DNA from: Puccinellia tenuiflora
Lineage: Eukaryota > Streptophyta > Magnoliopsida > Poales > Poaceae
Direction: 5' to 3'
DNA: 64,000 nt
Assembly (NCBI GenBank): GCA_012064385.1
Contig: QRDG01001991.1
Span: 1 to 64,000, forward strand
Under the pieces are notes generated by a model that searched no databases, was not told where the DNA came from, and saw only the letters and a program-made list of their open reading frames with translations. Position 1 is the first letter of the stretch; every line of letters starts with the position of its first letter. Position numbers and translations under genes: made by a program. This document shows positions 32,981-42,730 of this stretch, one piece after another.

Positions 32981-33059
32981 TATTCTATTGTTTATTAATT
33001 TACTGCCATAAATATATTATCTCAATTTCGTTTAATCTTTCCGGTGTCCTGCCGCGAGC

Positions 33060-33620
33060 ATGGACGTCGAGGCGGCACGGCTCCGGTGCCAGATCCAGGA
33101 GCACGGTGCCCGGGATAGAAGCGCTGCTAGCTTGTGGATAGGGAGAACGAGAACACGTCGCTGAAGGAGAAGCTCGTTGCGTTCGGCCGATCGCAAGCCC
33201 TCGACTCGGAGACCTTTTCTTTCTCCTACCATCACGGACTACCAAGGGAACAAAAACTCTCGGGAGCACTGCATCCCGCGTCCTCGAGGGTGGACATCCA
33301 CCCTCTCGCGTTCTCCTACAAGATCAAGAGGCTCAAGCCGCAGAAACTCGTGCTGGAGAAGCTTACCGATCCATGATGCTGCTGCCGAAGGAGGGAAGGA
33401 AGGAGCAACGAACGCCGAGGAGAGTGGCAGCAGCGGCAGCGGATGCGACCCGATCGAGGAGCTACCAGCTGATGATCTCCTTCGTGAGCAAGCACGTCAA
33501 GCGGTACCAGTCACTCGAGGACAAGATCGAAGAACTCTGCACTCTGCAGAACACGGCGATTTCACATTTTCTTCCCATCTAGGCAGCGAAGGTGGACATG
33601 TACATCTAGAGCCCGTCTCG
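33060..33620 (+). pseudogene. Possible broken gene fragment, unknown family
   Basis: An ATG at 33060 opens a frame (MDVEAARLRCQIQEHGARD) that stops early. A one-base shift continues it as DRENENTSLKEKLVAFGR, and a further frame at 33373 has KRYQSLEDKIEELCTLQNT. The pieces look like one charged, helical coiled-coil protein cut by frameshifts. I do not recognise the family and cannot exclude chance open frames in GC-rich DNA. Confidence 0.3.
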
Positions 33621-33764
33621 TCCCCCACCTAACCCCATCCCATCGTCGGCGCAACCCAGCTAATTCCATCCACTTCCCCTCCGGTGGGGGAGAGGATGAT
33701 GACAGTAGCAGAGGCTCTGCAGCATCACAGATGTGTAGCTGAGATACGAGGTTTGCTGTCGATG

Positions 33765-34474
33765 CCGAATTCACTGACCTATGGGAGCTGGTTAGAGGGC
33801 AGAACAATGGGGATGCAGAGGATATGTTCACGTGGAAACTGACAACTAGCGGCTTCTATTCCTCTAAGCTGCGTACTAGGCTTTCTTCATCGGCAGGACA
33901 AGAGCTCCCTGTGTGCTGGAGTTGTGGAACGCAGTGGCTCCTCTACTTCGCAAACTACACATGTGGTTTACACCGAGGGATCGACTGTGGGCTATAACAC
34001 CCGGCCTAAATGCCCTCTCTGTTGCCAAGAACCAGAATCTGCGAGTCATCTCATGTTGCAATGCTCCTTCTCTCGTCAGGTTTGGTTCACCATCCTTCCC
34101 CCTTACCGTCATCTTCAGTTACCACATGGTGGACCTCGCTAGCGGAAGCGGTGCCGGCAAGACACCGCAAAGAACTGAACTTGCTAATCATCCTTGTGGC
34201 ACGGTGCCTGTGGTTGGAGTGTAACAGCAGGGTCTTCGACAAGTTTGCTTCTATGCCTGCTGAGGTTTGTAGGAAGATACAAGGCTGAGTTTGAGCTCTG
34301 GAAGAGAGCCAAGTTATGTGGAGAGTGAGGAGAAGTTGAGTAGATAGCCGTGTGTGGAGTTTTCGGAGGAGGATCAGTTGTGATTCATACCTCCCACGGT
34401 GTGTTCTTGTAAACAAACTTTCTCTACCTTAATATAGAAGACACGCAAATTTCATGCATGTTCTTGAAAAGCCA
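33765..34474 (+). pseudogene. 5'-truncated LINE fragment (zinc-binding RVT domain)
   Basis: Plus-strand frames carry MFTWKLTTSGFYSSKLR (33825 on), then CPLCCQEPESASHLMLQCSF with the C-x2-C...H-x4-C spacing of the zf-RVT domain near the end of plant LINE ORF2. Several frame changes break it. The 3' end has the LINE-like tail cttaatatagaagacacgcaaatt before 34474. Confidence 0.7.
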
Positions 34475-34910
34475 GTGAGTTTCACAGCACCATCTTGAAC
34501 TGACAAAAACCTCGACGAGCTATATGAATTCTCTGACATTGATCGCACTGAGCTCTAGGTTGTTGATGTCTCAGGATGAACTATTGGATTTGCTTGGGTA
34601 AAGCTACAACACGCGCACACTGAGAATCAAGTCTAAAGTCTATTGTAGCACGGCATAATACTTGACAAGCATACAACAGATTGCATATTACTTGATTCCT
34701 CTGTTTTTTCAATGAAAATGATGGGCACACTACATATTCCGCAAATAAAAACTTATTACATTCACCCGCAGGTCCATCCAAATTATTTACTCCTTATTCA
34801 TGCATGCCCGCAACAGAATGGTATGAATAATTTAATACAAGATACATAGAAAGTACATGAAGACTTCAATCAAAGGGAGATGCCCCTGTTTGGTATCGTA
34901 AGGTCGCTAT

Positions 34911-37900
34911 TCAACGCCTCTCGGAAGAAGAGTCAGCAGAAAATAGATGCTTCACACGGGAAAGGACCGAATCATTCTCTGGGTCGTATGGATGGTCCTT
35001 GGATGGGATTTCCAATATAGCAGGGATCGGCTTGTTGTAGCCATCCACCAGAAACCTTATCATGTTTGCAATCTGTGACATTTTAGAAAGAAGTAAGAAG
35101 CTATCATATCCTCTCACAGGGTTTGTTGGATCAATATGTACAAGACACACATCTGCATCTGGTTCTGGTAATGTTCTAAATGGTTCCACCAAATGCTTTT
35201 AGACTGTTTTTGTTCATGCATAATAGGACATACAATATAAACATAGTTTGATTTTAAGAGTTGCAAGAGAGGTTTACTTGAGGAGTAAATGACGCATGAT
35301 AAGACTAGAATATTTTGTTGGAAAATTCTGGTACCTAAATCAAATCTAACAGCATATATTCTTAACTGAGATGGCAAAGTTCTTGAAGGCACGGGAAACT
35401 AGCAGGAGTTTGAAAGCCCACTTTATATTCTCCTTGTTAATATACAGCTAAATCTGCTACAATAGGACCTTTTGAGTTTCAACAGCCTCATTCATTTTGT
35501 ATTCAGCCAAAGGAGCCGAGTCTAAGTAATCAGGACTAAGTAACCACAAGAATCGTGGCCACCCTCCAATTCCTTCTTTCTTGTTTAGGTGATATACTTT
35601 ACAAGATTCTGACGACCAAGCAATTTGTTGATTCTATATAGAAAACAAATAATGTGCATTCATAAGGATCGTTCACTTACATATTGGCTGATGAGCACAA
35701 TCGCAATATCATCCCTCGCGGTGAACTCTTTAAAAGTGTCTTCAATCTGTTTCACCGTCGTTTCTGTGACATAACAAAAAAAAAAAATCAAGTCCCCAGG
35801 ATCAGTGCATAAAACAAAAGTATGAAACAGTATCACAGAAAAAATGATAATGGAGTTATGTGATAGGACTAGAAGTGACTTTTGAGATTGTTTAGAACAC
35901 ATAAAAACTCAGGACTGAGAAAACCAGTATTGATATTTCTTAGAACAATAATGGACAAAGTTTTGCCTTTGTCTAACATAATTAATAGAAGAGGGATAAA
36001 GATGAAAATACAATGAAATCCTACTAAGAAATGCTTAAGAAAATAGACATTGAGGAGGATTTTTATTGGACAATACTTCAAACATTCTGTTGGCAATCAT
36101 TCAACATAATTTCATAGACAACAGATATTACTTTCTACAGAGATCTTATGGCAATTGTTGACTAACAATACGTTATGTACCAAGTTCAGGATATTACTGT
36201 TATCCACAAGAAGGTAATTTGTTTTCTTCCGCAGATCAACATTGCCAACTCCAGCCATCAAAAACCCAGTAACAGTGTCCTGCACGAATAATAATAAAGA
36301 TCAATGTCAAAACAACACTTGGTATGACACCATCGATCATCACATAACAATACTTTTGGTTGTCAAATCCTGTCACAACAATTTGGCATTTACAGTAAGA
36401 AGTCAACTTCTGATTTCTGTATGATCGGTGATCAACTTTGTAACCGCAAAGACATAATGGATCTTATTCAAGTGAGCGATTTGGGAAGCTCTGCAAAATA
36501 TTCGGTTGACGCTGGAAATTGAAGACATCTGGCAATTAGAACCAAAAGGGGTTTTCACTACCAAATCTCCATACAAGGAGTATTTTGAGACCTCCATTCT
36601 CTGCAACTCGGCAGATGACATCTGGGGTTCCTGGGCGCCTCTGCGTTGTAAATTTGCAATACGGCTCTCATTGCAAGGGATAATTTGAACAGCAGATCAG
36701 CTGGCAAACGAGGTCTACCGCACAATGACAGATGTGTTTTCTGCAATTGAGCTCAAGAGGATGTGCAACATCTGTTCATTGGGTGTGCGGTCGTCAATAT
36801 AATTTGGAATTCAGTCCTCAAATGGGCTGGGATGCAGCAGGTCGCTCCTAACATGACACAAACGCTAAGAAACTGGTGGTTTTCAGCACTGAAAGGACTG
36901 CAGGGTAACAGAAAATGTGCCCGGAATTCACTTGTGATGCTAACAACCTGGATAATTTGGTGTGAAAGAAACAGAAGAGTATTTGATAAGAAGTTCTTGC
37001 CAGTGCAAAAGATTCTTGTTCAAATCAAAGCTGACGTTCGGTTCTGGACTATGGCAAGCGGCGGACGTTTCTTCATGAGGCCCCAATTTAGTTTAGTTTT
37101 CGTTCTTTTGAAGTAGCTTTGTTCAGACAATGGTCATGTAAGAAGTGTTCAAACTAGTGTGGAGTGGGCACAGGCCTACTTAAGACTTTTTTCTGTTTTC
37201 TTGTTTTCTCCTATCTAATATATTACACATGCAGTTCTCCTGCATGGTTAAAAAAAAGGACTGATACTTAAAAAGGATCAATGCTTAATACAAAGTATCA
37301 CTGAATCATCCTTGCCAAGGCTATATCACCGTCTACCATCACCTACCACAGACGGGGATCTTCTCCAAAAAGGAGTGTCGACCAAAATCCTGCCCTCTGG
37401 TTTATCCGCGTCGCTTCGTTGTGTACAGCCTCGCTGGCTAAAGAAGATGTACACGCGTTGAGCCACTGGTTTGCATCCCTTCAGTATGGAGTCGTGTCTC
37501 CTTTGTGAGTCACGTCTCCTTTGTTGGGCCTAACCAACACAGTACAGCCACGTGTGGCGATAATGGATCCCTCAAGGCCTCAACTGCTCGCCTTCTTCCC
37601 CCAAGAAAAATAATCGCCTCTCCCTGCGGCATGGGCAACAGGGCGAGCCATCCAGCATGCCGCCACCATCCCGCCCCTCCCCCACACCGCCATTGTCCCC
37701 GAGACCTTCCTCCTGCGCTGCTCCCGTCCGTCTCTGCCTCCCATCCCTCTGTGGATGTTCCTGGCGGACTTACTTTTGACATAACATCCATGGCCGGATT
37801 ACAGTAGTGAAGAGTTTAGTAGTATGCTTACCTGATATTACTTCATTCCTATTTCTAACAGTGCTCGCACAATGCTTTGTTACTTGACAGAATAATTCAG

Positions 37901-38946
37901 GTGCTCGGTTTTTTACTTGCAGTTTGCTCATCACTTTTGCCATGTGCATAAGGAACATGTTGCTGCAATACAGTTGGTGTTCCTATAGCTCAAACCAGGA
38001 GATCATGCACATAATTTTGCTATCTTACATGGTCAGTATTATCTATTCAGAGTGTTTATCTTACATGGTCATTAGGCGTCAGGGCGTTATGACCTATGGT
38101 GTTCAGTAAATGAAAACAACACGACATTGGCAGGAAAAACAGAAGATGGAATAATAGAAGTTAAGAGCAGAAGAGCAAAAAATAAAAATAAAAGATTTGG
38201 AGATACAAAATGATCCGGCAAATGAACAAAAGGTGAAATTCGAACACGAGATAGCAATCATCACAGCGGACACCAAAAAATGACAGGGTGAAAAGGGTCA
38301 AGACGAAACTGAAGCTGAAGGAAAAAATAAGAATAAAATGATGTGATTATCCCGCGTGTTCTTTGCACCATTATGTTACTTTTTGTTTGCTTAGTGAGTG
38401 TATCTGGTGCCGTGTTGGCCGTAGAAACAGGCCTATTTGTTCTTTACATAGTTGACTGAGTGTTTGGTATGTGGTGTTATCAGTTTTCAGCAATCCTGTC
38501 TTTAGCAATCCTATTTAACATAGTATTGTTCAATCCTGTGTTCCATATGCCTTTGGCGATCCTATTAAACAGCGTGGTTCAACATGCTATATTTTGTGAA
38601 ATTGGCACCTCGCAGTTCACATCTCCAACTTTCTCGTGGAAGCATCCGAGAGAAACTAATCTAGACACCACGACCACGCGCATAAGGTTCTAGTGACTAA
38701 AGATTTGCCCAGCACTAGGACGATCGCCGGGGTGGGGAAAAGGCAACACATACATACACAAGTCATCCCCAACTCGTAGCTAGTATTCCATCTAGGTAGT
38801 GCTCGGGATTCAACAGATGCTCAATTGTTAACAGAGGGAGCTCAAGCAACATTACGGACGGTCAAAGGGGGATACGATCTCACCTCATCAGCGATGATGC
38901 CGATGAGCGCGGAGTTCTTCGTCGCGATGTTACCCCTCCCCGCCAT
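34911..38946 (-). CDS. VHA-F: V-type proton ATPase subunit F
   Basis: Four exons on the minus strand: 38884-38946, 36198-36279, 35681-35763 and 34911-35072, all with GT-AG introns and matching phases, coding 129 residues, the usual length for the subunit. Exon 1 encodes MAGRGNIATKNSALIGIIAD and exon 2 the VTGFLMAGVGNVDLRKKTNY block. Exon 3 gives TTVKQIEDTFKEFTARDDIA and exon 4 PAILEIPSKDHPYDPENDSV, ending SSSERR. These are hallmark segments of subunit F, part of the central rotor stalk of the V1 sector that couples ATP hydrolysis to proton pumping at vacuolar and Golgi/TGN membranes. No frameshift or missing block is seen. Intron 1 (2.6 kb) contains LINE debris. The 5' leader probably has its own intron ending at the cag before gaaggaagcagtaATGG. 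A large LINE complex starts 377 bp upstream of the ATG. Confidence 0.95.
36463..37258 (+). pseudogene. LINE 3' fragment in VHA-F intron 1
   Basis: Plus strand, antisense to VHA-F. Frames show DIWQLEPKGVFTTKSPYKEY, WAPLRCKFAIRLSLQ, and later TTWIIWCERNRRVFDKKF, the zf-RVT and C-terminal part of a plant LINE ORF2. Frame breaks occur near 36690. It ends with an A-run at about 37250-37258. Exact target-site duplication not found. The neighbouring exons and splice sites are untouched. Confidence 0.75.
37259..38883. other. VHA-F intron 1, proximal part
   Basis: Mostly AT-rich intron. A lysine/glutamate-rich stretch at about 38120-38340 (plus-strand frames such as KVKFEHEIAIITADTKK) resembles the charged C-terminus of Harbinger ORF1-type proteins, but is short and broken. 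Otherwise nothing recognisable. Confidence 0.5.
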
Positions 38947-39240
38947 TACTGCTTCCTTCCTGTCAACAGCCAAACAGATACAAGGAATCGATCGATCAAT
39001 AACAAACCAAAAGGGGGGCAATTTGGCAAGCGATTCCCCGTAGAATAGGAGCGAGGGAGGGACGGACGCATACGGATCGAACCTTGCAGTAGAGATGCAA
39101 GCGGAGCTCACAGAACCAGAGGCAGAGATCCGGGCGGAAGAGGAAGAGGGGCTGAAGATCCGGTGGCGCAGGAGAAAAATAGGGCGGTGGAGAGCGGATT
39201 GGGAGGTGGACTCGGCGCAGGGGAAAGCCGGATGAACGTG
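38947..39240 (-). promoter_or_regulatory. VHA-F 5' leader region
   Basis: Minus-strand sequence upstream of the ATG is CT-rich (tctccaccgccc, cctcttcctcttccgccc), like the leaders of housekeeping plant genes. A likely leader intron runs from a donor within the ctgcaaggttcg context (about 39080-39090) to the acceptor ttgacag at about 38961. No TATA box is evident. Confidence 0.5.
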
Positions 39241-39241
39241 T

Positions 39242-39265
39242 GGGGGGGGGGGGGGGGGGGGGGGG
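39242..39265. repeat. 24-base G homopolymer
   Basis: An uninterrupted run of 24 G on the plus strand (C on the VHA-F coding strand), about 300 bp upstream of the VHA-F ATG and 60 bp from the LINE insertion point. Run length may be affected by sequencing error. Confidence 0.9.
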
Positions 39266-39431
39266 AGCGCGAGTGCTTGGGGACGACGGAGATCGGATCG
39301 GGTTTTTTTTAGGGGAGTCAGGATTTTTTTTTTTTTTAGCGGAAACACCTGCTTTTATTAAACGTTGAACATAATGTTTACAGGAATATTCAGATCAGGA
39401 GGAGGATTCAGAAACCAAACATAGCGGCCAA

Positions 39432-40202
39432 TCTATCTATACCTCTTATAAAGCAAAACCCCACTAAGGCTGGTGCCAGTGCACCGCGGCACTATCGTCC
39501 CGCCACGTCAGATTTTACCCTCACTCTCACCCCACTATCACCCCACTCTCACCTTACGGTGCCAGTGCACGGGCTGTAGTGGCACGCTGTAGCAACTACA
39601 GCTTCTCTCTCCTCCACGTCGCTTTTGTTTGGACGAATCAGAGCTTGCACGTCAGCCACGTCGCGCTCTCGCCCCGCCCCGCCAGCGCGCCGCCCCGCTA
39701 TCGCCCCGCTCCCGCCTCCCTATCGCCCCCCCTATCGCCGCCAACGCGGGCGAGAGCGGGGCGGTAGCGCCCGCTCCCGCCCGGCGATGGATCCACCGCC
39801 CGCTGCTCTCGTCTCGCCTCGCTCCCGCCTGGCTCTCGCCCGCGTCCGGGCGGTATCGCCCCGCCTCCAGCCCGTGTTGGCACCAGCCTAAGTGCATTTA
39901 TTATTTTTCTATCTCAACATGCAAGCTATCCACATCATCCATGCTATTAGCCAATCAATTGTCCATGTCATTTCCATAAATACTTATTAATATACACATC
40001 ATACATTCCTCCAACCATCTAATAGTTCACATTAACAATATATAATACACACGCAATTTATGTCTATGAAAATTTAGTATATCGACTATGACCAAATGAT
40101 TTTTGAATATTCATTTAATATGTCATACCTTTTATACCATTTATTTACATGATGTAGTTTTTCTAAAGTGATACCCGCTGCAACGCGCGGGGTATCTTCT
40201 AG
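39432..40202 (+). mobile_element. Helitron, first of a head-to-tail pair
   Basis: Begins TCTATCTATACC after an A (39431) and ends ...cgcgcggggtatcttCTAG (40199-40202), with the short GC hairpin cccgctgcaacgcgcggg just before the end, as Helitrons have. It is non-coding. It contains a 421-bp inverted-repeat element (39468-39888). No flanking duplication, as expected for Helitron insertion between A and T. Confidence 0.82.
39468..39888. mobile_element. MITE inside the Helitron, TAA target site
   Basis: Terminal inverted repeats ggctggtgcca / tggcaccagcc, flanked by TAA at 39465-39467 and 39889-39891. The neighbouring Helitron has the unoccupied sequence ccccactaagtgtatt (about 40226-40241), proving insertion. 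The interior is GC-rich (cgccccgctcccgcctccc). Open frames in it are composition artefacts. Confidence 0.88.
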
Positions 40203-40554
40203 TACCTCTTATAAAGCAAAACCCCACTAAGTGTATTAATTATTTTTCTATCTCAACATGCAAGCTATCCACATCACACACTACTTTAGCCAATTAATTG
40301 TCCATGTCATCTCCACTAATAATTAATAATAATACATCTTTCATGCAACCTATCCATGTCATCTTTTTTCAGCCATATAATTGTCCACGTCACTAATATT
40401 TAGTCAACAATTTCACGCAAATTAAATTTAGTGTTTCGACTATTGTGATCATCTGAATCTCGATAGTTGAATATTCCATGCGTCTTATTCCCATTTCATT
40501 TATATAATATTTTTTAAAAAAATTCCCGCTGCAACGCGCGGGGCATTCTTCTAG
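40203..40554 (+). mobile_element. Helitron, second of the head-to-tail pair
   Basis: Starts directly after the first copy's CTAG with tacctcttataaagcaaaac, lacking only the first few bases of the standard 5' end. It ends with the same hairpin and ttcttCTAG (40551-40554) before host T. Internally it is a diverged, shorter relative of the first copy. Confidence 0.8.
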
Positions 40555-40829
40555 TATCTAGAGTAGTGGCTAACCGGGCTAAACTATGAAGCCTCCTTAT
40601 TCGCCTCGCGTCCCTCGTGGCTGAAAGTTGAACACAGCCTCACGAAATCTTTGCTTCTGTGCACTTATCTCCTTCACAATCATACAGTGCTCGCCCATGG
40701 AGGGGTCCCCATTAATCGCCTTGACAACACCAAGGCAGTCAGATACAATCAGGAGCTTTTGAACCTGCAGATCATCGGCCAGCTTCAAGGCCTCCGCACA
40801 CGCTTGTGCCTCTAGAACTTGATTTACAA

Positions 40830-42730
40830 TCTATATTTCTAATAATAAAAACGGTAAGGTTCGAATATAATTACCCACCTGCCACCCGTATAAGTATATA
40901 AAAAATAACGGTTCACACATTAAAGAGAAGATTTGATTAAGTTGGTTTCGTACGTCAACCGACCAGGTTGCATCGCTCACGTAACACGATCGAGTCCTGC
41001 TCGAATACTCCTTCCGTATACGACCGTATCGCATGATACGAGGACTCGATCGAGTCGCCATCAAGTATTATAAACATACAGGCAGGGTCAGGGTTCAAAA
41101 CCAATGCGATGACGACGCGGACGCCAACGTCGGCTGCCGGCAAGGACCTTCTTCCCGGCCGCGCAGCCGCTATGGGGCAGGGCAACGAGGGTGAGCGCGG
41201 GCAGCGGACGGGACCAGGGACGGGACGTGAGCGCAGGCGGCGGCCATGTCCACGGGCGAGTTCATGCTAGATACGTTGCCGTCTGCCTCCGCCCCAAGCC
41301 TGACATGGTCTAGAGTCCGGACCATGATTCGCTGCTGACCTCTACAAGATCAGATGGCGGAAGCTAGACCAATCAATCGTTGGCCGGCGTCGGTGCCAAA
41401 GATGCAACCAAGCGCTGCACCGCCAAAGCCCAGTCGATATTCCTGCGGCCCTAGCTCTGCCGCCGGCTCTTCCACTTTGACGCCGTTGTCTACCGCTGCC
41501 GCATGGTAGAGGACTATCGGGCGTCCGATTTTGTTGAGTGGCCGGTCTCCCGCCAGATCACCTTCGCATATCTACTGCCGGCCGTATCTCACATTACCGT
41601 CCGCACCTTCCAGACGCCTCCGAACAGGCAGTGGCAAAGACTTCGACCTAATTTGATACTTCTTGCCTCTGTGAATCCGTGTGTTACCTTATTAGGGATC
41701 GAGTTGGCGTTCATAATTGTACACGCTCGATCGCCTGGTAGAGCAACGGAGCCACGGTCCGACGGTGGCATGAGGGCTCGCTTGGTGTTCCGCCAGTCCT
41801 CCTCCAGAAGCAACAGTGAGGTAGAGCCCCATTGGCCAATCGCAGAAGTCAAACGAAATTGTATATGATGGCGTCAAAAAAAGGCCGGCCACGGACTTCC
41901 GTATTTCACCAGGTCAGTACAACCTCCTTGCATCCAGCTAGCTTTGTTTAGTTAACATCATGATGAAGCACACCACTCAAAAGTAAGATTTCTTTTGCGG
42001 ATCAGTCAAATTTAAGCTTGATCATGGTGTACCCTGATTGCTTAGGAAAGGCAGCTTATTTCTTAATTAGTTAGTGGTTACTATTGTCGCTAAGCTGCCA
42101 GGTACCATATCCTGACTGTAAACGGAAAGATTAAATTTCGCGTTTCAGCAAGATATATAATACCCATCTTACCGATTTTCAGCAAATATGAAAAATATGG
42201 TATGGTGGTGGAAATTTCACGATGTCTCCGTTTATGGTGCTATCCTTTCTTTTCCTCTTAATGCAGGTAATCTGTCTAACATATACATGAAGAATTTGAA
42301 AGCCACAGAGAGAGATAGAGAGAGATTCTGTTATATCGTGTTGTTTTGAGAGAGAGAGAGAGAAACTCAATAAAAATATTTATTGTTAGGAGAGTGAGAT
42401 ATATAGAGGCCATCAAAGTCCACCAAAAAATGTTAGAGAAATCTTTTCGAGGGGATTACCAAACAAGCACACTGAGAGCCGAATTTGATGGTTTTGTTGC
42501 ACTTGCGATGACAGAAGCTGCAACCAAAGTTTCGGTCCTGATCTTTTTGGTTTTCTTTTTTTATGGTCTAACCTTACATTCAATTATAAACTCACCATAT
42601 TTGAATTCCATTATCTTCGAAAATATTTAAGATACTTTGATCTGTCTATTTTTAGAGGGAAAGGGAATTTGATCCGTCTATTGACTAATTCTATTTTGTT
42701 TCCGTAGCAACGCACGGGCATTTTTGCTAG
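40830..42730 (+). mobile_element. Helitron inserted in the LINE RNase H domain
   Basis: Begins TCTATATTTCTAATAATAAAA after A (40829) and ends gcaacgcacgggcatttttgCTAG before T (42731). Removing 1901 bp rejoins the LINE RNase H frame exactly. The interior has a palindromic stretch near 40988-41062 (gatcgagtc / gactcgatc), a (GA)n microsatellite at 42307-42361, and GC-rich sequence at 41090-41880 that could be captured host DNA but is not recognised. No Rep/helicase gene, so non-autonomous. Confidence 0.85.

Noticed and set aside
39579..39979. Ala/Pro/Arg-rich frames upstream of VHA-F
   Set aside because: They lie in the GC-rich MITE inside a Helitron, which is shown to be an insertion by the empty site in the next copy.
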